Source: an uncultured Octadecabacter sp.
Lineage (GTDB): Bacteria > Pseudomonadota > Alphaproteobacteria > Rhodobacterales > Rhodobacteraceae
Reading direction: 5' to 3'
Assembly: GCA_937891785.1 (NCBI GenBank)
Contig: CALAGN010000079.1
Coordinates: forward strand, 1 to 39,339
DNA length: 39,339 nt
Shown in pieces: positions 1 through 6,251 of this stretch (position 1 is its first letter; each line of letters starts with the position of its first letter). The translations under genes and the position numbers were made by a program. The notes beneath the pieces were generated by a model. That model was given only the letters and a program-made list of their open reading frames with translations, searched no databases and was not told the DNA's origin.

Positions 1-1051
1 GTGCTGCAACCTGCGCTTCCAATTCCGGCGCAGGCAATCGCCACCCATCAAGATGCTGCTCACCACTTTTTGCGATCAAGCGGTGCGAGACGTAATAGCG
101 CAAGCGTTTGCCTGATCTCGTTTTGGTGTGAGACGGCGTGAGCCGATCCCCGGTCTCATCGAACAGCTTTCCACAGAGCAATGAAGACTGGCTCTTGGAT
201 CTTGTTCGTCGATCTTTTGCCGCACCGTCTTGAAGCATGTCTTGTATCCGTTCCCAACGCGCAGGATCGATCAGTGCAGGATGTTGGCCATCGTGCACCA
301 ACTTGCGATGCCGGATGCGTCCAGCATAAAGCGGGTTGGTCAGGATATGGTGGACATGACCGCGCGCGAATGGGCTTCCGCCTCTGACTGTCCCATCGGC
401 TGCCGTCCTGACTTTGGTTTGCAGCTTCAAAAGATCAGCATGTTCTTTGACAGCCCGAACCGTTTGATGATGCTCGTAGAGATCGTAGAGCGTGCGGATC
501 GTGGCCGCTTCAGCCTCATTGATACTCAGCGTCCGTCCATCTGCATCGTACCCGATGGGGACCAGCCCTCCCATCCAGAGCCCTTTGCGCTTTGAGGCCG
601 CGATCTTGTCTCTGATCCGCTCGGCCGTGACCTCCCGCTCGAACTGCGCAAAGCTCAGCAGCATGTTGAGCGTCAGCCGACCCATGCTTGTCGCTGTATT
701 GAAGGACTGCGTCACTGAGACAAAGGACGCACCTGCTGCATCCAGTACATCAACGATCTTCGAGAAGTCAGCCAGGGATCGCGTCAGGCGGTCGATCTTG
801 TAGACGATGATTTGATCAACATGCCCCTCTCGCATGTCCTGCATCAGGCGCTGCAGTGCGGGGCGCTCTAACGATCCTCCTGACAGGCCACCATCATCGT
901 AGGCAGTTGACAGCAACACCCAACCCTCATGCTTCTGGCTGGCGACGTAGGACGCACAGGCTTCCCGCTGCGCATCCAGTGAGTTGAACTCCTGCTCCAG
1001 GCCGTCTTCAGAACTCTTGCGGGTGTAGATTGCGCAACGGATCTTCTTCAT
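1..1051 (-). CDS. Large serine recombinase (site-specific integrase/resolvase), 3' end outside window
   Basis: The reverse strand is open from an ATG at 1051 to the window edge (350 codons), so the C-terminus is missing. The N-terminus carries the resolvase pattern Y-x-R-x-S (YTRKS, probable nucleophile Ser13). It is followed by YKIDRLTRS and the FAQFEREVTAERI helix typical of the resolvase domain (about residues 1-150). A Recombinase domain follows (HHILTNPLYAGRIRHRK, about 230-260), then a region in the place of the zinc-ribbon domain that lacks obvious cysteine pairs. Family members integrate or excise phages and islands through a phosphoserine-DNA link. Its ATG overlaps the stop of the DUF2924 gene by 4 bp (ATGA), so the two are translationally coupled. 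Family identity is firm. Which element it moves cannot be seen here. Confidence 0.93.
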   Translation of the reverse strand, partial: MKKIRCAIYTRKSSEDGLEQEFNSLDAQREACASYVASQKHEGWVLLSTAYDDGGLSGGSLERPALQRLMQDMREGHVDQIIVYKIDRLTRSLADFSKIVDVLDAAGASFVSVTQSFNTATSMGRLTLNMLLSFAQFEREVTAERIRDKIAASKRKGLWMGGLVPIGYDADGRTLSINEAEAATIRTLYDLYEHHQTVRAVKEHADLLKLQTKVRTAADGTVRGGSPFARGHVHHILTNPLYAGRIRHRKLVHDGQHPALIDPARWERIQDMLQDGAAKDRRTRSKSQSSLLCGKLFDETGDRLTPSHTKTRSGKRLRYYVSHRLIAKSGEQHLDGWRLPAPELEAQVAA

Positions 1052-1458
1052 GCCGCAGCGCTCCGGACATTGGCGAGGCCGAAGAAGCGCGGGCCAGACC
1101 ACGTGGTGCCGGTGATGTGCTTGGCGATGGCGGAGAGTGATGGCCAAACCCGACCGTCCATCTCAAGGCCGTCTCTAACCACGGCTACTTGATAGGTCCG
1201 CCCGTTCCACTCACGCACATAGTGGGTGCCTATCTTGGATGGGTTCATCGGTACGTCTTTGACCGCCTTACCCGAGGCGATCTGTTGCAGAGCCCTGCGG
1301 GTTTGGGCAGGCAAGCCCCCTGCCCGCTTGCATTGTGCCTGATATGACAGCGCTTTGGTCATGAACGGAATCGACAGATAGGGCGGCGGTGCCAGCCCAA
1401 ATGCCTGTTCCCATTGCGCAAGCAGCTTTGTCCGGCTGACGGTACCATCACTGGCCAT
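1048..1458 (-). CDS. DUF2924 family protein, recombinase-associated
   Basis: A 136-residue protein starting MASDGTVSRTKL. The start at 1458 is chosen because GAGG lies just upstream and because it gives a short 11-bp overlap with the preceding gene; an earlier in-frame ATG at 1500 would add 14 poor residues. The sequence (LAQWEQAFGLAPPPYLS, then GTHYVREWNGRTYQVAV, then SLSAIAKHITGTTWSGPRFF) matches the DUF2924 pattern. This family is commonly found directly upstream of large serine recombinases in alphaproteobacteria. The central WNGRTYQV and C-terminal SxSAIAKxITGTxWSGPxFF blocks resemble small DNA-associated modules, but the function is unknown. The context suggests an accessory factor for integration or excision. 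That role is inference. Confidence 0.85.
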   Translation of the reverse strand: MASDGTVSRTKLLAQWEQAFGLAPPPYLSIPFMTKALSYQAQCKRAGGLPAQTRRALQQIASGKAVKDVPMNPSKIGTHYVREWNGRTYQVAVVRDGLEMDGRVWPSLSAIAKHITGTTWSGPRFFGLANVRSAAA

Positions 1459-1756
1459 CGGTGACCTCTGCCGCGGCTGCAGCGTTTGGAGCACCCACAA
1501 TCCGATACCGTGTTAGCTTCCCGGAACCGGTGTTCTCTTTGGCAACGTCAAAGCCCGCCTTGCGCAGCCCGGATAAGGCGGCGCGCGTTGTGTGCGGTTG
1601 CCAGCCAAACTTCTCGCTGATCGCTATGGCATCGGCTCCTGATTTCCGTGACAGCAGCTTGATGAGTTGGGCCTTCTTGGATGGGCCCTTTGCGCCTGCG
1701 GACCGCTTCACCGCAACAGCTTGCTCCGGTTCCGTCTGTGTTGATTGATTGGTCAT
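1448..1756 (-). CDS. DUF3489 family small winged-helix-like protein
   Basis: A 102-residue basic protein. It has a low-complexity, charged N-terminus (residues 1-25), then a helix-turn-helix/winged-helix-like core: KKAQLIKLLSRKSGADAIAI, WQPHTTRAALSGLRKAG and a KLTRYRI wing. This is the DUF3489 signature. A good ribosome binding site (AGGAG about 8 bases before the ATG) marks it as the first gene of the three-gene unit DUF3489-DUF2924-recombinase, all with overlapping ends. It is small, basic and HTH-like, so it could be a repressor or a recombination directionality factor for the recombinase. That is a hypothesis from position and fold only. Confidence 0.85.
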   Translation of the reverse strand: MTNQSTQTEPEQAVAVKRSAGAKGPSKKAQLIKLLSRKSGADAIAISEKFGWQPHTTRAALSGLRKAGFDVAKENTGSGKLTRYRIVGAPNAAAAAEVTDGQ

Positions 1757-1913
1757 GTGTATCTCCTGCTTTCGTCACAGGATCCGGTTTAGTCCTGCTA
1801 CCGAGCAGAGCCCCGAAATCCGGGCGACGCCCGCGAATACATGCGAGCGTGTCGACACTACCGCTCTGACTGACTTGGAAGTCCAGTCGTCGTTCCGCCA
1901 AGGATAATACAAT

Positions 1914-2177
1914 GTGCATGAGAGACCCGCTTTACACTTGAATCTATCCACCAAACGAAGCGACGCTGACACCATGAAGAATGAAGACATGCCCGACACG
2001 ATCACCACGCCAGACGGCCAGACATTCTGGAAAACCGGGTTGACTGGTCGCGCATTGCCACCAGCGGCGACACACGGCATCGTCCCCGGCGAACGTACCC
2101 ATGAGTATTGGATCCACCCATGGGACGACAGTCTTCGCCTTTACGCGGCAGATCCGATGCGTTGGTTTCTGGACTGA
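1914..2177 (+). CDS. Hypothetical small protein, uncertain
   Basis: An 87-codon frame beginning with GTG, with AAGGA about 10 bases upstream; an internal ATG at 1974 would give 67 residues. The C-terminal half (TPDGQTFWKTGLTG, GERTHEYWIHPWDDSLRLYA) is rich in W, Y and charged residues and looks more protein-like than a chance frame. I recognise no family. It lies between the recombinase cassette and the IS30 element and ends 29 bp before the element begins. It may be a cargo gene of the same mobile DNA or a chance frame. Confidence 0.35.
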   Translation: MHERPALHLNLSTKRSDADTMKNEDMPDTITTPDGQTFWKTGLTGRALPPAATHGIVPGERTHEYWIHPWDDSLRLYAADPMRWFLD

Positions 2178-2206
2178 GTGACAGGTTGGTAGCTATGGGC
2201 GGCGAT

Positions 2207-2230
2207 CTCAACCGGTCGATGCAACACACT
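2207..2230 (+). repeat. IS30 element left inverted repeat
   Basis: Begins CTCAACCGGTCGATGC. Its partner at 3398-3421 reads in reverse complement CTCAACTGGTGGACGC, then continues with the shared AACAC. About five mismatches in 24 bases. Confidence 0.85.
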
Positions 2231-3368
2231 GTGCGAACTTCTCTGCTGGCGTTTGATATTGCAAGGTCTTGGGAGGCCGTTCGTTGGGTTGCCTTGCGAT
2301 AGCGCTGAGTTTTGCTTGGGAATGGACGGATAGGTCGGTTCCACGTGGCAGATATTGCCTTACAAGCCGGTTGGTATTTTCGTTCGATCCGCGCTGCCAC
2401 GGTGACTGGGGATCGCAGAAGTAGACATCAACATCCGTGGCCAGCGTAAAGCGCGGATGATCCGCCAGCTCTTTGCCGCGATCCCATGTCAGAGATTTGT
2501 AGAGTTCACGGGGTAGCTTCTGCGCCGACTTGATCAGCGCGGTGACCACGCTTTCAGTGTCCTTGTTGGCGACTTTTACCAGCATGACATATCTGGAATG
2601 CCGTTCCACGAGGGTCGCGACATAGCTGTTCTTTGAGCCCCCGATCAAGTCGCCCTCCCAGTGCCCCGGAACAGCGCGGTCCTCGACCGATGCAGGTCTT
2701 TCGCTGATGGACACAGCATCCTTAATCTGGCCATTTCCCTTGCGCTTCCGGCTTGCGTGCTTGGATCGCCTGACTGTACGTTTGGCGCGCAAGTGCTCCA
2801 AAAGTTCTTTCTTCAGGACGCCACGTGCCTGTATATAAAGGCTTCTGTAAATAGTTTCGTGTGACACCTGTTTGTGCGCCTCCCCCGGGAATGCACGTTT
2901 GAGCCAACCCGCAACCTGTTCTGGCGGCCATTTGCGCCGTAGCTTTGCTGATACTGCGTGGGCCAATGTCGGGTGGCAAGCCAACTTGCACATCTTGGGA
3001 CGCAAAGCCCGATCCCACGCAGCTTGATCCGATGTGGTTGCGCGATAGCCTGTCAGGCCACCATTGCGCCGAACCTCTCGGCTGATCGTTGAAGGCGCAC
3101 GCCGCAACTGACGCGCAATCGCGCGCAAGGACTGTTTGGTGCTGAGCCCACGGGATATCTCTTCGCGCTCCGAAAGGCTCAATGCAGACCTACCGCGTCT
3201 GCGATCCGGAGGGCGTATCCCGCCCGTTGGTGAGATAACCGAAAAAACTGATGATGATTGACGATCAAAGACCCGCCCAATCGACCTCATCGACTCCCCA
3301 CGCTGCCATCGATCCCAGATCTCGGCACGCTGTTCAGCTGAATAATAGATCCTGCGACGATACTTCAT
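2208..3368 (-). CDS. IS30-family transposase
   Basis: A 386-residue protein of typical IS30 length. An N-terminal helix-turn-helix region (SAEQRAEIWDRWQRGESMRS, about 10-35) is followed by a second HTH (SLRAIARQLRRAPSTISREV, about 80-100). The integrase core carries the DDE triad: Asp240 in HWEGDLIGG, Asp296 in LTWDRGKE and Glu330 in GSNENTNRLVRQYLP. All three are present and no frameshift is visible, so the enzyme looks intact. It catalyses cut-and-paste or circle-mediated movement of its own element, often near sequences resembling its own ends. Expression would run toward the recombinase cassette. Confidence 0.96.
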   Translation of the reverse strand: MKYRRRIYYSAEQRAEIWDRWQRGESMRSIGRVFDRQSSSVFSVISPTGGIRPPDRRRGRSALSLSEREEISRGLSTKQSLRAIARQLRRAPSTISREVRRNGGLTGYRATTSDQAAWDRALRPKMCKLACHPTLAHAVSAKLRRKWPPEQVAGWLKRAFPGEAHKQVSHETIYRSLYIQARGVLKKELLEHLRAKRTVRRSKHASRKRKGNGQIKDAVSISERPASVEDRAVPGHWEGDLIGGSKNSYVATLVERHSRYVMLVKVANKDTESVVTALIKSAQKLPRELYKSLTWDRGKELADHPRFTLATDVDVYFCDPQSPWQRGSNENTNRLVRQYLPRGTDLSVHSQAKLSAIARQPNERPPKTLQYQTPAEKFAQCVASTG

Positions 3369-3397
3369 TCAAAACACTCCATCTCTTCCTAAAGATT

Positions 3398-3421
3398 AAA
3401 GTGTTGCGTCCACCAGTTGAG
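3398..3421 (-). repeat. IS30 element right inverted repeat
   Basis: Reads GTGTTGCGTCCACCAGTTGAG toward the outer end after an AAA lead; it is the inverted partner of 2207-2230 and lies 30 bp upstream of the transposase start. Confidence 0.85.
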
Positions 3422-3427
3422 ACCACC

Positions 3428-3446
3428 GCGTATTCTGTTGAAAAAC
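3428..3446 (+). repeat. IS1182-type left inverted repeat
   Basis: GCGTATTCTGTTGAAAAAC, an exact inverted match to 4950-4968. Confidence 0.93.
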
Positions 3447-3507
3447 TCTTGTTGATTTGAAGGCCTTTGGCTGATTCAATTCCCTTACAAAAGCTGGGGG
3501 TTGAGCG

Positions 3508-4893
3508 ATGATGGGACCGAAGCAGGAAGCACAAGCTGCGTTGTTTTACGAGTTCTCACTCGAGGATCACGTGCCACAAGATCACCTGCTGCGGTCAATA
3601 GATCGATTTGTCGATCTGAGCGATATCCGCCAGTATCTGGCTGAGTTTTACAGCCATACGGGCCGCCCTTCGATTGACCCTGAGCTTCTGATCCGCATGC
3701 TACTGGTCGGCTATTGCTTCGGCATCAGGTCAGAACGCCGGTTGTGCGAAGAGGTGCATTTGAACTTGGCGTATCGCTGGTTCTGCCGTCTTGATCTGTC
3801 CGACCCGATCCCAAACCATTCCACCTTCTCAAAGAACCGCCACGGGCGCTTCCGTGAGAGCGCGCTTCTGCGCCATCTGTTTGAAAAGACCGTTGCGCGG
3901 TGTATCGCAGACGGCCTCGTAAGCGGCCAGCGGCTTGCCGCAGATGCCAGCTTAATCGAAGCCGATGCCAACAAGCAGAACTCTACGCCAAAGGAGGACT
4001 GGGACCACAACGCCATTGATCCGGCTGATGCGCCACGCGCCGTTCGCGAATATCTCGACGCACTGGATGACGCGGCGTTTGGTGCAGCATCCGAGGTTGA
4101 GCCAAAGTTCACTTCCCATTCCGACCCTAGTAGCCAATGGACCGCTGCACGCAAAGGCCCTGCATTCTTTGCGTATTCTACCAACTATCTGATCGATACT
4201 GATCACAGCGTGATCGTCGACGTTGAGGGCACAAGATCAATCCGCCAGGCCGAAGTCGGATCGGTGCGCATCATGTTGGACCGGATAAAGGATCGGCATG
4301 ACTTGGACCCCGAACGGTTGATTGCCGATAGTGCCTATGGATCTGGCCCGATGCTTGGCTGGCTCGTTGATCGTGAAATCAATCCCCACATTCCGGTGCT
4401 CGATAAAGCGGGGCGCACCGACGGCACTTGGTCTCGCACCGACTTCGAATGGGACGCCGAGAACAACCAATATATCTGCCCAGAGGGTGAGCCGCTCAAG
4501 CAGTTCCGCCGCAACTATTCTGACCCCAACCGTGGCCCCACTGGCAAAGGTGTCGCCAAGTATCAGGCCCTGAAACATACCTGCCAAGCCTGTCCGTCAA
4601 AGATGAAGTGCTGCCCGAATGCTGATGCACGCAAGATCACCCGCGAAGAACATGAGGACGCCCGCCAAGTTGCCCGCGATATCGCGAAGACCAAACAATA
4701 CGCCATCTCAATGCGGCTCAGAAAGAAGGTCGAGATGCTCTTCGCGCACCTCAAACGCATCCTCGGGCTGGGACGGCTCCGATTGCGCGGACCATGCGGC
4801 GCAAATGACGAATTCCTGCTCGCCGCAACCGCCCAAAACCTCCGCAAACTGGCTAAGATCTTTCCTGCACCGCAGCAAACGGGCAAAGCCTGA
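3508..4893 (+). CDS. IS1182-family transposase
   Basis: A 461-residue protein. The N-terminal DUF772-type domain is clear (IDPELLIRMLLVGYCFGIRS and RRLCEEVHLNLAYRWFC, then PNHSTFSKNR). The DDE core follows with LAADASLIEADAN (first Asp), LIADSAYGSG (second Asp) and KKVEMLFAHLKR (Glu). A cysteine-rich segment (HTCQACPSKMKCC, about 354-366) sits between the second Asp and the Glu, as is usual in IS1182 and ISL-like enzymes. A GGGGTTGAGCGATG context provides a plausible ribosome site before the ATG. There is no stop or frameshift, so the element looks competent to move. Confidence 0.96.
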   Translation: MMGPKQEAQAALFYEFSLEDHVPQDHLLRSIDRFVDLSDIRQYLAEFYSHTGRPSIDPELLIRMLLVGYCFGIRSERRLCEEVHLNLAYRWFCRLDLSDPIPNHSTFSKNRHGRFRESALLRHLFEKTVARCIADGLVSGQRLAADASLIEADANKQNSTPKEDWDHNAIDPADAPRAVREYLDALDDAAFGAASEVEPKFTSHSDPSSQWTAARKGPAFFAYSTNYLIDTDHSVIVDVEGTRSIRQAEVGSVRIMLDRIKDRHDLDPERLIADSAYGSGPMLGWLVDREINPHIPVLDKAGRTDGTWSRTDFEWDAENNQYICPEGEPLKQFRRNYSDPNRGPTGKGVAKYQALKHTCQACPSKMKCCPNADARKITREEHEDARQVARDIAKTKQYAISMRLRKKVEMLFAHLKRILGLGRLRLRGPCGANDEFLLAATAQNLRKLAKIFPAPQQTGKA

Positions 4894-4949
4894 TAAGAAA
4901 GGCACTCGACCCCAGTTTTGAGCCGCACTTTCTGCGCCAGCAACACGGT

Positions 4950-4968
4950 GTTTTTCAACAGAATACGC
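4950..4968 (-). repeat. IS1182-type right inverted repeat
   Basis: Exact reverse complement of the left repeat at 3428-3446. Confidence 0.93.
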
Positions 4969-4970
4969 CC

Positions 4971-5150
4971 TTCACGTCGAAATGTGCATGGTGCAGCAAT
5001 CTGACCGCTCCCTATCTCATTATTATCACTCACGACCCCAAGCGGTCCTTGGCCGAGTGTCTGAACGCTGCATTGCAGCTTAGCGCCCACATCGACTCCG
5101 GCTCCGCTGTCTATGACGATGCCGTTTGCGTCGGTGTTGTCATGGTGTGA
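4971..5150 (+). pseudogene. C-terminal remnant of a small gene cut by the insertion sequences
   Basis: Starting right at the outer end of the IS1182 element, one forward frame is open for 59 codons and ends at TGA 5148-5150. It reads FTSKCAWCSNLTAPYLIIIT, then HDPKRSLAECLNAALQLSAH and a hydrophobic end, VCVGVVMV. It has a CxxC pair, an amphipathic helix and no start codon of its own, which fits a gene broken by the insertions. I do not recognise the family. Left of both elements an ATG at 2195 begins MGGD in a frame that could be the original start if 2 bp (the CC duplication) are removed. That join is speculative. Confidence 0.45.
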
Positions 5151-5340
5151 ATGCACATTACTCCGCAAACCTTCTCATCACTTGCCCAAAAGACGTCCGA
5201 TGTAGGGGGGGCTATCGCGAATCCGTCACACCACACTGACAAAGCCAGTCATAAGAATCTTCTTCAGGCACCTAATCGAGGATGGGGGTCTTTTGCATAA
5301 ACCGGTCAATCACCGCAAAACCTGTTTGAGCAAATGACCC

Positions 5341-5361
5341 TAGGGGGATAATTAGGGGGAT
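5341..5361 (+). repeat. Tandem TAGGGGGAT pair next to tRNA-Leu
   Basis: TAGGGGGAT occurs twice with a 12-base period, in a 267-bp non-coding stretch (5151-5417) between the broken gene and the 3' end of tRNA-Leu. No gene is visible in that stretch. Short G-rich direct repeats beside a tRNA 3' end could be integrase arm sites or the scar of an old island insertion. Neither an integrase nor a second attachment site is visible in the window. Confidence 0.35.
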
Positions 5362-5417
5362 GCAGAAATCCAAATTTCAGAAGTTTCCTTTTAAATCAAC
5401 AGACTACGCAATTTAAA

Positions 5418-5503
5418 TGGTGCCCGCGGCCGGACTCGAACCGGCACGGCCATGAGGCCAAGAGATTTTAAGTCTCCAGTGTCTACCATTCCACCACGCG
5501 GGC
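5418..5503 (-). tRNA. tRNA-Leu (anticodon UAA), CCA encoded
   Basis: An 86-nt cloverleaf on the reverse strand. The acceptor stem GCCCGCG pairs fully with CGCGGGC, followed by discriminator A and an encoded CCA. The D-arm contains GGTGGAATGGTAGACAC, the anticodon arm is GGAGA-CTTAAAA-TCTCT with anticodon TAA, a leucine-type long variable arm follows, and the T-arm is GCCGG-TTCGAGT-CCGGC. It reads UUA leucine codons. Its 3' end faces the mobile block on the left, the usual orientation for an island integrated at a tRNA. Confidence 0.97.
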
Positions 5504-5654
5504 ACGCGGTGGCGCGACCATAGCCAAACTTGTGGCGGGGTAAAGTCAGATATCGCGCCCCAGTGGTCCGTGCGGCAATCTGAGTTGCAATAAACCACGA
5601 GTCGTGACCAAGGGCGGCGATGCACGGCGCTGCGGCCACATCACCGCCGTTCAA

Positions 5655-6146
5655 TCACCGTGCCAAAGCATTTGTCACCGGCACGACGCCCTCTTCCTTG
5701 ACGGCCTGCATCGCCACATAGGTCGAGGTGCTGGCCACATGCGGCAGTGTCGAAATTTTCTCAGCTAGAACAAGACGGTAAGATGACATGCTCGATGTGC
5801 GCACCTTAAGAAGATAGTCGAACGATCCGGCAATCAGGTGGCACTGTTCGACCTCGGGAACGCGGGTGACGGCGGCATTGAACGCAGCCAGCGCGGTTTC
5901 GCGCGTATCGCTTAGCTTTACCTCGACGAACGCGACATGATCACGGCCCAAACGAATGGGATCAAACAACGCGCGGTAGCCTCGGATAACACCGCTATCT
6001 TCAAGCCGTTTTAGTCGGGCTTGGGTCGGGGATTTGGACAAACCGATCCGGCGCGCAAGTTCCGTTACACTTAGCCGCCCCTCAATCGCCATGACGTCCA
6101 AAATCTTGCAATCGAAGCTATCCATCTCGGAAAACCGTTCGGGCAT
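5655..6146 (-). CDS. putR: Lrp/AsnC-family regulator, probable PutR
   Basis: A 163-residue protein starting MPERFSEMDSFDCKIL; longer upstream starts would run into the putA promoter. It has an N-terminal winged HTH (SVTELARRIGLSKSPTQARL, about 27-46) and a C-terminal RAM/AsnC effector domain (VPEVEQCHLIAGSFDYLLKV). It is transcribed divergently from putA, with 105 bp between starts. In Agrobacterium, Rhodobacter and relatives an Lrp-type PutR in this position activates putA when proline is present. The PutA here has no N-terminal ribbon-helix-helix domain, so an external regulator is expected. The family call is firm; the target is inferred from position. Confidence 0.9.
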   Translation of the reverse strand: MPERFSEMDSFDCKILDVMAIEGRLSVTELARRIGLSKSPTQARLKRLEDSGVIRGYRALFDPIRLGRDHVAFVEVKLSDTRETALAAFNAAVTRVPEVEQCHLIAGSFDYLLKVRTSSMSSYRLVLAEKISTLPHVASTSTYVAMQAVKEEGVVPVTNALAR

Positions 6147-6251
6147 CGCAATCTCCATTATTCGGTTCAATTGACCTGCCATATTACAAATAGCAGGCAA
6201 ATCGCCCCGCCACAAACGGATACGGTCGGCCATCATATATTGAGGTCTGCC

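Larger units (their letters stand above)
2207..3421. mobile_element. IS30-family insertion sequence
   Basis: About 1.2 kb bounded by imperfect inverted repeats of about 24 bp that match at most positions. It contains one transposase gene on the reverse strand filling nearly the whole element. The transposase stop codon lies inside the left terminal repeat. No clear 2-3 bp target duplication is visible: the left flank ends GAT and the right flank begins ACC. One outer end may have been altered, or the exact tip may be off by a base or two. The element lies 6 bp from the IS1182-type element. Confidence 0.88.
3428..4968. mobile_element. IS1182-family insertion sequence
   Basis: A 1541-bp element with perfect 19-bp terminal inverted repeats (GCGTATTCTGTTGAAAAAC at the left, its reverse complement at the right) and one intact transposase on the forward strand. 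The two bases CC flank both ends (3426-3427 and 4969-4970) and could be a 2-bp target duplication, although this is too short to be strong evidence. Confidence 0.93.

Noticed and set aside
181-803. Several forward frames at the left end
   Set aside because: They are antisense to a long uninterrupted serine recombinase reading frame on the reverse strand.
4563-5168. A 201-codon reverse frame across the right end of the IS1182 element
   Set aside because: It runs antisense through the transposase and its terminal repeat. The forward strand explains both halves better.
5391-5654. Reverse-strand frames over and beside the tRNA
   Set aside because: They cover a complete tRNA-Leu cloverleaf and show no protein features.
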